A program made the translations under genes and the position numbers. From Puffinus mauretanicus (taxonomy: Eukaryota; Chordata; Aves; Procellariiformes; Procellariidae): a stretch of DNA of 64,000 nucleotides. The stretch lies in contig JAJKFH010001865.1 in assembly GCA_023333565.1 (NCBI GenBank), positions 4,402,001 to 4,466,000 of the forward strand. Direction: 5' to 3'. The notes under the pieces were generated by a model that saw only the letters and a program-made list of their open reading frames with translations, searched no databases and was not told the DNA's origin. Of this stretch, positions 27,802 through 41,132 are shown in pieces. The stretch's first letter is position 1; every line of letters starts with the position of its first letter.

Positions 27802-30759
27802 CTTTCACCAGGTTAGGTGTGTTGTCTGTATAGATGGCAACAGTAAACTTTTTCTGCTGGTAAATTTTTTCACACGTGGTTTTATTTTTTTAAATAACTA
27901 ATGTGGTTTAGATATCCCATAGGAGCAAGTATCTTAGGTCACTTGCATCTGCAAACAATTGCAGCTAATACATGCATTTTTTACTTTTTAATTCTGCTTT
28001 GCGCTGCACTTTGCACCATACCGACCTGGGAGCACCCATGTTGGGCAGTCTCAATGGATTCTTCACCTATGTTGAAGGTGTCTTGCTGCCTGCATGTAGG
28101 GGGTCTTTGCAGAAGTGAGTTGAGACCTGGGTACTTTATTCCTGGGTTTTCTCATCTCTAAGAAGAGGCTCATCCAAGCGTTTGGAATAACTGTTGAGAG
28201 CTGGTAAGGTTGTTGGTATAGGTCTTCTGATTTCTTGTACTAGGACTCTGGCATAAGCTGACTGTCCCTTCTCCGGGTCCATTTTCTGTCTCCATCAAAC
28301 TCTTCCCTGCTCTCTTGATGCAGTTCTTAATTTCAGTTACTGCAACCCAGCGTGTCTGGAGTGGGATGAGACTGAGTACGTCCCTCCACCTCGCTGCTTG
28401 ATGGCTTGTCTTGGGGCCTGTTTCTGGAATGATTCACTTCAGGGTTGCGTTTCAGTAATGCTGAAGTTTGCCAGGACGGATGTTGGTTACAGCAGTCAGT
28501 CTACATGGTCCTGCCTCCCCTTCATTATTAACACCCCCTCGAGGACTGTCAGGACAACTCTTGTCATTTTGCTCCTGCTCTTATCACAGTAGAGGTTTCC
28601 TACCAAGACTGAAATATATCCTCGGTGTCACTTACGTTCCTGCAAGGATTATAGCTTCTTTAATAAAATGAAAGCAGGACTTTAGATTTATTCTTATTCT
28701 GCTATATATTACACTGTTGTTGAAACGCTTCAAGTATATTTGGGTGAACATCCAGCAAGGCCATACTGCACCCTCATGGATGACAGGCTAATCTGAATGG
28801 TGAGTTGCCGCAGCAAAAAGTGGACAACCTTTGAGCACTGATGACCCAGTGAAACGTCTCCTGTAACGAGGCTCCTCCTGGCAGGTCAGCCAGGCCGACC
28901 ACAGGATTCTGACAAGAGTTTTGGCTTGCTGATAACTACAGTCACTATGAATCTCTTTGTATTGTTTTCTTTCTCTTGGACATTACCATGTTTAAAAAAA
29001 TATCTGTTTTTGAACAGATTATCGGTTGAATTTTAATAGAATACACACTGGCAGCTGGAAGGGTAGAGTGGTGTTATTTTGCTGATTGGTCAATCAGTGA
29101 ATCTCCTAGCTTACAATGAAGATGATAGTATTTTAGAGCAGCTACCACAGGGATCTGTGTCAGCGAGGCTTTCAGGCTCTTGTGATTTTCATCATTCATG
29201 CTCTGCTAAACAGACACTTGCTGATGTTTCCTGGTAGTAAGGCACATTTGGTTCGTAAATCTTCAGGACTTCCTTTGTGTCAGAATGTCTGCTTATAAAC
29301 GTGTCTGAAGCTTAGTGGCACACCTTGGTGAAATATATGGAGATCCTGCAGCAGAAAATACTGTGTGAATACTGAACATGAGAGGGGTGGGGAACAAATG
29401 CTTTTATTTTTGTAGAAGTATAATGATTTCACTTGTAGCTTGCACATAATTAACTACACCGATATTCAGAAATTCCCTTTGGAGGAGGCGGGGGGGGAAG
29501 CATCCATCCCTTCATTTTCCTTCCGGGGCCTTGGCTGGCTGCCTCAGAGTATGGGTGGGTGGGGGCAATTCTGTGTGTGTAAACAAAACCCAAATGAACA
29601 AAAGCCCTGTTCTCGACTTGCTGCTTAGCCATTGTGGAATTTCATGCCATAGAAATCACATTGTCATGGATTACATACAGTTTGTCAGAAAGTTTTTGTA
29701 CACCAACAAGAATTGATCTGAGATACAGGACGCGTAAGAAACACTGAAAGCATTTTGGTGGGGTGTGATTTGTTGTGGTTTTCCCCCCCCCCATCAAAAT
29801 ACCAGGAGTCAGAGGAGATATTAAACTATTTGTGTCAAATCCACCCTCAGCTGAAGATCAGAGTGATAAAAGCAAGCAAATCTGTAGTGTAGCAAAAGTA
29901 TTTCTTATTAAAGTGACACTGCATGTCTTTCCCATGGATTTCTTGCATCCTTTTGAGACTACTTTGCACTCTGTAGGATAGTTGTACTTCTGTGACAGCG
30001 GCAAAAGTAGCTGTTCCAGCTGCAGGAACTGAAAATACTATTGCTTTTTTGTACATCAGGGCTCAAGATTAAAGTTGTTTCAGTGACAGCTTTAGCTAGT
30101 TTAAATATTTACTGTTATTATACTTCTATTGTGCAACAGTGAGACGTTGTGGCTGTCAAACACTAGGTGCACTTGCTGCCTGAAAGAATGACATAGCCTT
30201 AGAAAATTGTGGGGAGATTAAAAAAGGAAAATGTGTTGGCCGGGAGGGCCAGCCTGAAATTTGTCAGTGTCTTCAGTGGCTAAAGCTTGCTTATGAAAAT
30301 TCCTTACTAAGCAAATGCTTCACGGATGAAAAATATGCGAGGCGTCTCTGCCTGTCCTCGCGTACCCTTCCTGTTCAAGGATTACTGAAGCTTTTTGCCT
30401 TTTAAATCTCACTAATGTTGCTGGGGCTTGAATTTGGCCTTTCAAATTATAAAATCCTCTTTGCTGCTGTTACCCTGTAACAAGGCAATAGTTTCTTCTG
30501 TGCTTCAGTCTTTCGCAAATGGGAATTCCCTGCTTGTGCTCCCAACTGGAACTGGTGCTATGCTCGGACGCTGCTGAAACCTGTAACACTGGCGCTACTG
30601 TACTTGGTACGCTGAGAGCCGCGCTTGAAGGGAGCAGCAAAAGCGGAGAACAAGAGTTGCTTTGTTATGGGTAATCCTAGACTGCGCTGGGTTGGAAGTT
30701 GTGGCGTATCATACCATGCATTATAGATGCAAATACTTGTACATGCATAGACAGAGCAC

Positions 30760-30777
30760 TTTTTTTTTTTTTTTTTT
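30760..30777. repeat. Poly-T tract (18 T)
   Basis: An uninterrupted run of T in non-coding DNA. No retroposed gene body is recognisable beside it. Confidence 0.9.
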
Positions 30778-32827
30778 ATTTCCTGAGGGGAACTACACTC
30801 TGGCTTCTAGTTTGTGTGTTTGGCACTGTTGCTATATTGTTACACTCTCTCTTTTCCCTAGGAAACCCTTTTCCTTGATGTAACTTTCTGCGCTTTATTT
30901 TTGCAAATTTCCTGTTTTGTTGGGTTCTTACCATTGACCTCAAATCTCTGTGTTTCCCAGGTGCCCTCTCACTGGGGAAAAGGAGCCGCTGGGCCACTGC
31001 CTCCCACTTGGCAACACTGAGAGCATCTGGATCCTGCCTGGAGGTCTGTGAGGGCTGACCCCAGAAAGGTCCCTTCATCTCCTCTGCTACAGAAACAAGC
31101 AACAAACTTCAGAAAAGACACCGGGTACCGACATGAAGAAACTTTCCATGATTTGTATTCTCTTTTCAATTTATATGTCAGCTCCTCAGGAATGCTTGCC
31201 AGGGATACACTGACTAGCTAGGTTTATAAGAATATAAATGGTTTTTTTGGGGAGGGAATGGAACCTCTTAAGGGAAAATAACAGCTTATACACATTCAGG
31301 TTTCCAAGTAATTCTCCCCCTCCATTTCCATGTGGCCAGGTAAGTCTAAAACATCACAGCTCCTCTCCTATAAAGCCTGACAGTCTCATGTCCCTCAGTT
31401 CATAGACACTGACTGTATTTCCAGATCTGGGAGACCGTATACATTTCAGGGTTTTTGCTGTGGTTCAAATAGCTCATAGAGGCCTTTGTATGGAATACAA
31501 AGCTATGTATGTTGCCACACTAATACAGCAGTCACTGAATATTTATGACTTCATAGCAATACATCTGCAGTATTTGTGGGAGTGTTTCTAACAGAAATGG
31601 GGAGTTTTTCCCAGAGAACAGATAATTTCCTGAAAATGTTTAATCAACCCATTTAAAATAGAATTTTAATTAGCTTAAAGCTGTATGTGGGATAGAAACT
31701 TGCAAGATTCTGTCATTATTTTAAAATCCCAACATTGTGTTTTTAGCTTATTTTTATTTGTAACAGTTCTTGGCATAATAATTTGTTGAAATTGGAAAAA
31801 TAATGACCCTCAAGGCTCATAAGTCTGAACATCAAATCCACTCCCCTCTTCCAAATTTGGGTGTCACATTAGTTAAGGAGCAACATTTATTTATATTTAA
31901 GGGTTTCTGATTATAAGTAGTTTTCAGGTTTTCCTAACTAGAATTTAAGTGCAAGCATCTCTTAGTACATGCAAAGCAGAGATTCAAAACTACTGAGAGC
32001 TTGAGGGGAGGCTTGCTATGAACAATTCAGGTTCCTGAAGATGTCTGCGAATAACGCACAACTAAGACCTTGGTAAAGATTAAGATCTCTGTGGAGGCAG
32101 TTTTTGGCTAACAGCATGTTTAAGAAGGCTTGTGCAAAGCTCAGATAAGGAGGGTGGGGAAGTCTATTTAAGCTCCTACTTATCTGAAAGTTAAAATATT
32201 CTCTTATACCCTCTGCAGATTGCATATGAGATTTTTTTTTTTTCCTTTTTTGTGTATGAAATAGGGCAAGTCATCTTGCATACTCCTGTATCGTCACATG
32301 CTCACTTAGATTTTGGAGTATATCACTGTGGGAATGCAGACCATTATACCCGTTAACCATATTTATTCCTTCACTTTTGCTGTGTAAATGCAGTAGAGAT
32401 TCTTTTGGTTTTTTTTCTGGATATCACTTACCTTAGGCAACTTATTAAACAAAACACAATTTCATTGTAAACCAAATTCTTGTAATCACTTTAATGCATT
32501 AGTAGATAATTAGTACTGATTGACATAGTTTGACTTCAGAAATTAGCTTTACTTTGAGTACAATTATTTAAACTAATGATGGAGTACAATTATTATTCCT
32601 AGGAAAGACAAATTTATATACAAAGTTTATGCAAAAATGTCTTTACAAAAAGTAAAAACTAAATTTTATGTATTATAACTTCATAATCTTCATAACTTTT
32701 CATGATATTCCTCTTTTGTTCATAAAATCTACTTTTAAATAACTATTAAGCATTATGGAAAAACTGAAATGGGTTTAAAAATAATTAAACAAAGCATGCA
32801 ATATATCTTTATATAAATCCTCAGCTG

Positions 32828-33091
32828 TCATCTTGGAAAAAAAATTGGCAAAGAAAAAATGTAAAATGCAGTGCTGACTTTACAAGAAGTCTTACTAATT
32901 TGCTTTAGTGATACTGGACTTCTTCCAGAGTTGGCCCAGGTGAGAGATTCCAAGACACCGGAAGTGCAGCGATGATCACACAGCCATGTCACAGCAGTAT
33001 GCGCTGGAGCCTCAGCCTGCCAGGGCGCAGCTTGGAGATGCATGGGATGCCACGCAGAGGAAACCGATGCACAGCTGGCTGAAGAACTGCA
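32828..33091 (-). other. Alternative terminal exon candidate on the BANK1 strand
   Basis: A strong acceptor (tttttcattatttcttacag) at 33092 is followed by 87 open codons and a TGA, in the phase required after exon G. The frame starts CSSSASCASVSSAWHP and has no recognisable similarity to mammalian BANK1. The DNA is locally richer in GC and CpG than its surroundings and is followed by a very AT-rich tract. That tract has AATAAA on the minus strand at 32367-32362, a 3' UTR-like arrangement. It could be an alternative BANK1 end, a non-coding exon, or chance. Confidence 0.25.
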
Positions 33092-33463
33092 CTGTAAGAA
33101 ATAATGAAAAATGCCTGTTATTCAATAGACTGGTCATGTTTGTTTAGAAGATCAAACGCTGTATTTGTTGAAATGAGTACGACAGAATCAAAACCACAGT
33201 CTTCAGATCCACCAGCTGGATCTCAACTCCGTTATTCTCCTCCCCCCTTGCTTAAGGAAAGTGTGATGATCTATGGGTAGGCTGAGCAACATAGCTAAGA
33301 ACTTTGCACTGGAGTTGGAGGCTCGACTGTTTGGAAAGTCAGAATATTAGCAATAGAAATGTAGTTTTTGAATGTTTTATCTGCAATTTTTTTGTAATAA
33401 TCAAACACTCAGAAATCTCCCTGCAGTTAGTCAGAAAAAAAAGTGGTCTGTCTTCAGACACAG

Positions 33464-33614
33464 GTGGTTTTTTGGTTTGGTTTGGTTTTTTTTTTTTTTT
33501 TTACAAGAAAGGGCCAGTCCTCCTAAGTGATATGCACACTATTGTTGTGTACACCACTGAATGTATTTCATAATTTTTAGAAAGAATACTGGAGTCTTTT
33601 TTTTTTTTTTTTTT
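33464..33614. repeat. T-rich region with two long T runs
   Basis: A TTTGG-type repeat leads into 17 T at 33486-33502, and a second run of 18 T sits at 33597-33614. It is simple low-complexity DNA near the alternative BANK1 end. Confidence 0.85.
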
Positions 33615-36600
33615 AAGACTTCATTGGGTTGTGTTTGTGCTGAAAGCACATTTCAGACATGCAGTTAGTTTCTCAGAGGATTTTAGAATTTCACCTTAAA
33701 TGCATGTTTTCCAGTGCATGCGGGTAAATGAACATTCCCTTTCCAAATTTGTAATTTTTCTATTAATATGATCTCCTTGAAAGTGGTGTAAAAGACAGAA
33801 GAATAAAAACCAACCCCCAAACCACCAAGTTTTTTTTAATCTTGCCAGGGCCATTCTACTACTTTACAGCTGCGGCACATATGCCTCTACATAAACTCTT
33901 TGCTTTTCAAATACTAGCGTATTTAGTGCTATGGCATTATAAGGCCTCTGAACCAACCTGAAGACAGAAAACAGCAAGAAAGCTATGGAGAGGCCATACT
34001 TTGCAGAAGAGGAAAACCTCGGAGTTGGTGTGGATAATTCACAAACAGAATTGATTAAATGTGCTGGATAAATTATATTTTGCAAGTTCTCCCACATCTA
34101 ATTCACCTTCTCTCTCCCACATAACAATTTTCTAAAAGTGACAGAGATCACCTATTCTGATCCCAGGGGTAATTCCCCCTCCCCCCTTGAATGATTCCTC
34201 TCACTTTAGCTGCAATTTATAAGCACCTCCGCTGTTACCAAGTTTTTCATATTGGATTTCTCCAGCTTCAGAGCTTTTAACATTCAAAGCTTTTTTTACC
34301 CATTTTTACCATTTAGTGTAGGTGACTTCAGCTCTACTCAAGGAAACAGCTCTGTTAGGAAAGCCCATGTAGGAGTTGAGCTGCCCCTTGAAAAAGGAGT
34401 GATAATTTTTCATTGTCAGGTCACGCCACAAGACTAATTTTTTTTGTCTTATGAGAACTTTGGAGGAAGGGGGCCTGAACAAGTGATTTAGAGGATAAGC
34501 AGCGGCAGAAGAGGTACTATTGTTTTATGGTGTGGGCACTGTACTCCAGTGAGCTGGCTCCAGAAATGAGACATGGAAACACAGTTCTCACAAGGAACAA
34601 CTGCCCTCTCCTTTACATGAGAGAAGGGTGGCAGAAAAGACCTCACTGAAGATTATCCATTTTCAGTGCCACAAAAATAACGCTACAGCAGTATAACATG
34701 TCATTCCCTCCACTTGGAAAAGTTGGAGAGGCAAACTGAATCAAAGTAACTTAGCTAGCAAAGCCTTTAAAATTACATTTGTCTTCAGGAATAAACTGTA
34801 TTATTTTGTTACTGTGGACAAATATTATTTAATCCCTTTTATAACTCTAATAATGCAAAATTACAAATACTACTCATATCTAAAATGGTAAACTAATTTT
34901 GAAACTTTCAGGTCCTAAAGTCATCTGAAGAAGAAAATCTAACTCTAACTTTTGGAGCTGTTCAGCACAGACTGTTCCTGCAGAGATCAACAAACTGAAC
35001 AAATTCAGTGCCTAAGAAAACCAAGGGATCGGAAATTTGTTAAAGATCTCAAGGAAAAGATTTGCACACACATTAACAGAATGCAGACATCCTTGTTCTT
35101 GGCCTTAAACTTTTAATGGCAATCATCCTTCCGTACATAAGAAAGGTTGCATGACTCCTTCATTTTCAGAGGAATTAGCAAAATAAGAACTTTTCCAGGT
35201 GATTATTTCTCTGTACCCTGTTCTCAGAATGAATGCAAGATAATTCATGAAGTCTACAACCTCAGATGGTGATCTAAGTTCAGTTCCTGGTAAGTTTGTT
35301 CTCAGCACAGATGTTGAAAACTGAACTGATTAAAAAAAACCACAAAAAACAATCAGCAAACCCCCAAAACCCCAATGAATGCCGTAAAACAGATTTGTCT
35401 ACTTTTATCTCCTAGCAGCAAGCCTAATGATCAAGTTTCATTGAAAGGTAGACATACAGTTTTAAAACTGCTATGAGATATACATGGAAGCACACTGGTA
35501 GCATATAGTAGTTAAAAGCCCTAACTATTAAAGATCTCATTAGATGCCCAAAACCAAGAAACTCACAATCACTAACACAAACATCAGAAAATTCTGCTGC
35601 TTGTGGAGACAGTATCATCACCTGTAAGCTTTCCAGCACTTAAATGACCATTGGTCTCTTGGTTAATCAGCATTTCTGGCCACATCCTTGCATCTACACC
35701 TCTCAACTTTATTTTGATATTCAGTATGTTTGACATTGCATGTGTGATCAGTATGTAGGCCTACACTCAACACAGCTTTTAGCTGCAGTAACTAATGGGA
35801 ACTCCCTTCAACTGCATCCACAAGTCAGGTAAGTGTCTAACTGCTTGCAAATCTGCCCTGCAGTAACAAGAATAGGTTGACACCTGACAAAAAATAAATT
35901 CTAGGATAAACCAGACGATTATGGCTTATCTTGTGAAATCAGACCTCTGAGATGCACTTCCATTCTATTGTTAGGCAAATGCACTCTGATGGAAAGTATT
36001 TCCACAAGCGTTCATTTCCATGACAAATAATGTCTCTGTGTGTGTTTGTATACTTTAATTTGCTCTTACCTCTGTTAATTAGCTATCTGTTCCTTGTCTG
36101 TTGGGTTCCTAGTTGGAGACTAAAAAGAAATAGATGCAATTAATAAATATTCATGTATATCAGTGATAAATTAGGCCACTGCAGAATATCTTTCAAAGTT
36201 GAATAATTCACAAAATACATACCTAGGATGAGTCACTCTTTATGTGTTTTACTTCAAATGTGAATACAACACATGTCCCTGAGAGCATGACACATCCAAA
36301 AAAATAGGCAGGTGTTGTGTGGCAGAATGACATGAGGTGGATTTTGTACAAATCTTACTTCTAACAGCATGGCTGGTCTTTATTGGTGGCAATTAGGAGA
36401 GGCTGAGGGGTACATGGATATTCAGTTGTCTTGCTGAACTCCTCAGTCAACAGATTGACTGTGGGCTTGCTCATGAAGACCTGATTTCGTGACAAATGGG
36501 CAGGAAACTGATTTTTGTTATTTTCTTGATTTTAAATTCGAGCATCATGTGAAGCTACAAAATACTTAAGAAACTGGAAATAAGCCAGGCTAAAGATGTA

Positions 36601-37633
36601 GCTTCACAAGTCCAATGGACACTATTGTAAACTACCAACAAATAAGTATTTTCAAGACTAGAGGTCCTGGTTGAAATGCACACTGTTGAAGTCATGAAGA
36701 AAAAAAATCTTTTCTATGACTTCCTCACTCTCCACACATACAAAAGCTTGTATGTGCTTCAGGATCCCAAGTTATTTCAACTTTGCTAACTGGGTTGAGT
36801 AAAGACGTCTGAGTTCCCATGGATCCAAATGTCAAAATTAGGGTCTGTCTTTGTTCATCCTCCTATTGACCTATCAGAGACAACAGCAATTGGTTAATGT
36901 GCTCAAAATTAAGTGCTGGTTTTTTAGTTTTCAGGGAACTCTAGACACTACCTGCAAGCTGGAGTGGCATCAACTGATGAATAAGCAATCTGTTAGCAAC
37001 TTGGACCAAAAACAAGGTGCTGATAAGAGTTGAGGAATAAAGCCAGACATTTAGGATAGCGAATGTAATCAATAACCTGCCCGTTTGTGAAAGGTGCATA
37101 GTGCTCTTTTGAGTGTTTTTTGGATGAAGCTGAGGAAGAAATTTGGTCTTTGGCAGCTGGTTGAGCAAACTTAATTGAATCACACCTGCTTTACTGTCAC
37201 AGGCATCTACAAATCTGGAAATCAAAATCTGGAAGAAGAAATTCTGTGGAGGCTGCCTTTACTGCAGTGGGTGACCTGGCTGTTTACAGTGCCTCACAGG
37301 AGTGGGTGAGTATTAAACAGTCTATAGCAACAGAGAAAAAAGTTGTCCTTCTTGGGCATGAAGGCCACTTTCAGTGTAAGTACTTACTGATTTTAACAGC
37401 TAAGAAATAAATGGTTTCACCTGAGTTCCCTGTGGAAAAAGCTTTTGACCCTTCCACAGCAGGCCACCTACCTTGTCAGTCTTGCCAAGGATCCCAAGAC
37501 TGGAACAGATGCAAAGACTGAATTGCTCATTTGCCCCCCGGGTATATTTGTCACTGGAGGACTACTAAGCATCTGACATGTTTCCCAAGATCTACCTTCA
37601 TTTAAAACTATTATGTAAGTTGCTGGCATTGAA

Positions 37634-37682
37634 ATAGTAATAATAATAGTAATAATAATAGTAATATTAATAGTAATATTAA
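37634..37682. repeat. AAT/AGT trinucleotide microsatellite
   Basis: This is an interrupted run of AAT units with regular AGT variants, followed by AATATT steps. It lies 3' of BANK1. Confidence 0.9.
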
Positions 37683-38799
37683 GTCAAGCTTAACATTTGC
37701 TTAATGCAGTATTGCTCTTCTGAAGTCCATCTGAGTTAGTTTGTCTTCTGCGGCCTCTATCTTGCTCATTACCTAGCAACGAAGCAGTGACACCTACTAC
37801 TCAGTTCTTGCTGCTACGCCAAGAGTGGAGAACAGAGGGTATCAGTCATTCCCGGTTTTGATGAGGAATCTTACACTATACTAGCTGTATCCCTAAAGAC
37901 CAAGTTCAAGATTCTACAGAGATTAGCTACGAGGGGATAACTAACTACCAGCAATTCAAACCATCTTATGTAGTTTCTGCAATCTTGCACTTCATTTTTA
38001 GATGCTGGATGACTAAATCTGTGGGATGTGGCACATAAGGTGCCATAACGTAACTGCAATAGGAGACAGATTTTGAAAATCTCATTTTCAGAAACAGCTA
38101 AATGAGATTCACATAGGTAATTCAAATGGCCAAAGATGCAGATAGGCATCATATAGGTTTTTTAAAAATTCCTATGTGCTAGAAAGTATGGACATGGAAT
38201 GCATGCGAAAGCTGCGTTGTCTTTTAAGACTTTAAAGGAAACTTGTCATCCTTACATAAATGTTGTCTAAGCTGCTGCCATTCATTCTGATAGTGGAGAC
38301 ACACAAACCCAAGACTCTCAAGCCTTATCTTATGCTTAAGGGTATAGGCAAGGAATCAGTTACACAGAGTAAGCTGAGGTCTAACCATACTTGTATGCTC
38401 ATGCCTTGTGGGACCCCACAGCAGCAGCACGCATCTACCTCACTGTGGACACTTTCTGCTGTCCCGATTTGGTAACGTCTCCCAGAGGAGCCCTATGGCT
38501 GAGGACTTCAAATGCCAAGACACACCTCATCAGTTCAACTGTTTCAATTCTGTTGTTCTCTCCATTCTTCCTTGTCTCCTACTCTGTAGTATTTCACGAT
38601 TAGCACAGCGGTTTTCCAAACAGTGTATGAGCCTCGCTTATAGATAAAGTTTCCCATAGGCAACAGGCTACTTCTAGTTCAGTATTTCGGTGGTGTCAGA
38701 AAAGATGCCGAGGAAAACCTTAAATACCTTAAAAAATCTGGGCCACTCAGACCAAAATGGAGCTTTTGTTCCCAAATAATTTATGTATTTCCATGAAAT

Positions 38800-38805
38800 T
38801 TTATT
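38800..38805 (-). terminator. Candidate BANK1 polyadenylation signal (AATAAA)
   Basis: This is the first AATAAA or ATTAAA on the minus strand after the candidate BANK1 stop, about 460 bases downstream. The intervening sequence would be the 3' UTR. The hexamer is common in AT-rich DNA by chance, and only a modest GT-rich stretch follows it. Confidence 0.22.
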
Positions 38806-39267
38806 AAAGGTATTTTTGTTGTTGTTCTGTTGGCTAACATCTTACTTCCCTTCTTGGAAAAAAGATATTATCAATGTCTATGGGCAAGACCATATGTATA
38901 TTATATAGTAATGAGATAAATCATTGTCTGTGCCTGTACTTTCTGCAAATGAACATTCTACATGCTTAGTCCTTATTTAGTTGTTCTTAAAATAGGTTTT
39001 TGTAGATATTTCACACCAAGAGTGACAGAACCTTTTGCTTTGCAGTTGATTTTTTTTGGGGGTGTTATTCAGTCTCATATTAAACTGTTGCAAAATGAGA
39101 CACGAACTTTGAGATAGTATCAAATGTTATAATGAAAGACTGAACTGACTGCCACTCTCATTAATAACTTTCATTACAGTGGAAACAAGATCAAACTTAC
39201 CAAGAAACTAAAAATTATATTCCATGCTAAGTTATAGGAGATATTTTCTTTTCTCATTAAAATAAAA

Positions 39268-39336
39268 TCAAATTCCTTTTCTAACAGGCTTCTGATGTGA
39301 TCTCTTTAAATCCTCAATCAAGTCTTCAAAAACCGT
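39268..39336 (-). CDS. BANK1: Probable last coding exon of BANK1 (exon H)
   Basis: After a 150-base intron, a tctttttcatag acceptor opens a phase-0 frame of 22 codons ending in TGA. It begins TVFEDLIEDLKRSHQK and is highly charged. Its length fits the mammalian tail after the NK pair (about 19 residues) and it has a similar lysine-rich end, but residue identity is low. With it the joined coding sequence closes exactly at 375 codons. The first AATAAA on this strand after the stop is at 38805-38800. This exon is a best guess from splice phase and length. The competing terminal exon candidate is at 33091-32828. Confidence 0.42.
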   Translation of the reverse strand, partial: TVFEDLIEDLKRSHQKPVRKGI

Positions 39337-39486
39337 CTATGAAAAAGACTATCCAAATCCTGATTTCAAACGTGGAATGTGAGAGGGAGGCCCATGTTTT
39401 TAAAGGTACAGATGGACAGTCTGTATACAGATGTAAAAACTAGAATTCACTAAACAAATCTGAGAACTGCTAACATTCATACGTAC

Positions 39487-39557
39487 CGCTTTATTAAATG
39501 GCATCTGGAACAAAAAGTCTCTAAAATGGATGCTCTCTGGTCTGCTTTCCTTAGGAA
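39487..39557 (-). CDS. BANK1: BANK1 coding exon G (near C-terminus)
   Basis: The 71-base exon enters at phase 1 after cttttctctttcatag and leaves at phase 0 before gtacgt. It encodes PKESRPESIHFRDFLFQMPF followed by NKA. The similarity to the mammalian C-terminal part (KETAHNENKFYNVHFSNKL) is weak but ordered: K-E, then an aromatic-rich stretch, then F-x-N-K. The strong acceptor, correct phase and position after exon F raise confidence. If the gtacgt donor were not used, the frame would stay open for about 27 more codons into the intron before a stop, so an intron-retained end is conceivable. Confidence 0.72.
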
Positions 39558-39936
39558 CTATGAAAGAGAAAAGAATGTGATTGTCATTTTTGCTTCAGGC
39601 AATTTATTTATGTCTGGACTTGGGTATCGATCTTCTGAGATCCTTCTCTACTCTTGCCATCAATATGCTTTCCAGTTGTAGAGGGAGTTCCGCCTTTCAG
39701 AAGTTTTTTTTTCAAGAATTTAAATCTTTGATAATGAAGTGCAGTGTTGGACAAGACAGGGGCCTCCATAATAATTCTTTCCATTGTATTTCTGCAGTGC
39801 AAAGCTGCTGATTTATATGCATCACAGGATATAAGATAGTGTAACAGAGGGCAGAGAGATTAAGATCAGAAGGGAACATAGTGATCACTATCTGAGTTAC
39901 TGGATAATTTCACAAAATTTACAATTCTGCTGTTGA

Positions 39937-39979
39937 TACTACTGGTATGATTCTATGGTACCTACTGCTGGTATGATTC
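39937..39979. repeat. Diverged two-copy repeat, 26-base period
   Basis: TACTACTGGTATGATTC at 39937 is repeated with one change as TACTGCTGGTATGATTC at 39963, in the intron between exons F and G. Confidence 0.75.
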
Positions 39980-41068
39980 AACAACCAAACTCTGGAGAGA
40001 GAGAGGACAGCTACAGAAGCAGGACTGATGTGGCCTTAAAAGAAAACCCTACAGACAAATACTTTCCAAGAATCACCCTCATGTCATCATGAGCTTTGCC
40101 TGGCCTATAGAAAACAGATTGTAGGAACAACTGCAGTGATCCCAGCCCTAAGGCTCCGAGCACCTTGTGAAGGCTTACGGACTGAGCCTGTTCATGTGCT
40201 CAGGACGCTGCACCCCTCCCAACCACAGAGGGTATTAAAGCTGAAATATAAATAGTCTGGACTGCAACTCTGCCACTGGGCCAGCAAGAATTTCCCTTAA
40301 TTACAGTATCTCACAAGTTCACATAAATACAACACTGTGTAACAGAATAACGAAAGCAATACTGTGAATTATTTTTCTCTCTTGCAGTAAGGGAATAACA
40401 CATTTAGGTGGTAATTTCAAATAGTGATATACAAATGGTACTGAGTCCAATGTGAAAAAGCAATACTAAATTTCCCATCCAAGAACGCATATGTACTGAA
40501 GTTTACAGAAATCATAGGCCAAAAGTCAATACCACCTAATACAATCTTTTCATAACAGCAAGAGAAAATAATTTCCAGGAAATGCAGGAGATTTATACTG
40601 CTGCAGATGACATTCAGTCACAAAGGGAAAAAAGCATCTTAAATGACCAATGGTACAGCTTTTATTAATGACTCACCATACTGAACTGCTGTAGCAGTGG
40701 AAAATTCATTAAGAATTTGCAAGTGCAAATTGATAGCTGATTTACAAATAAAATATTGAAGTCATCAAGTAAATAGTTCTAAAGAAATCATCTACCCTAA
40801 TTGTAATGAAGCAGTAGGAAACGGGCTACAGAAAAGCTGAGCCACAAAGACTTGGTAAATTTTCTGCCCCATTAACTCTCAGTGAGCTCATCTTTGGGAT
40901 GAAATCTTGACCCTGCTGAAGGCCTGATTACACTAAAATAACTTAAATATGGTCAGACACAGAAAATGCTCATTACAAATTCAATGCTTATGCTTTAGAT
41001 CAGACCTTTGTAGTATTCTTACAGTTCAAGGCTTCAGTGTTCTGAAAGGCAAAGAAGGTGCGACTTAC

Positions 41069-41132
41069 CATTCAGATTTTCCTTTTCTAGTCTGCTTCCA
41101 ATAGTGGCCTCTCTAAGGTGGTGCACTTTTTC
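41069..41132 (-). CDS. BANK1: BANK1 coding exon F
   Basis: The 64-base exon enters at phase 0 after tttacttaaag and leaves at phase 1 before gtaagt. It encodes EKVHHLREATIGSRLEKENL, which aligns with mammalian EKLRQLRDCIIGKRPEEENV with matching spacing. It directly continues the QQ end of exon E and extends the helical region. It covers residues 308-328 of the visible part. The acceptor's pyrimidine tract is short (cttgttttttac), but the donor is a perfect consensus. Confidence 0.87.

Larger units (their letters stand above)
5938..32400. other. Long non-coding stretch downstream of BANK1
   Basis: About 26 kb with no exon that I can support. It contains homopolymer tracts, the 25-base tandem repeat and C-rich tracts. 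In mammals a long gap separates BANK1 from the convergent SLC39A8 gene. The same arrangement would explain this emptiness, but no SLC39A8 exon is recognised here. Confidence 0.65.
33092..38799. other. Non-coding stretch 3' of BANK1
   Basis: AT-rich DNA with T tracts and the AAT microsatellite. If the alternative terminal exon is real, this is BANK1 intron; otherwise it is intergenic. A 94-codon minus-strand frame near 37225-36941 follows an acceptor-like site but has no recognisable product. Confidence 0.6.

Noticed and set aside
33150..33255. Short frame CGFDSVVLIS on the minus strand as a BANK1 tail (recalling the GFC tail in mammals)
   Set aside because: No acceptor gives the needed phase 0, and the match is only three residues.
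36941..37225. 94-codon minus-strand frame after a cttcttccag acceptor-like site
   Set aside because: The sequence does not match any BANK1 part, and the NQLP resemblance to the mammalian NKLP is out of order with exon G.
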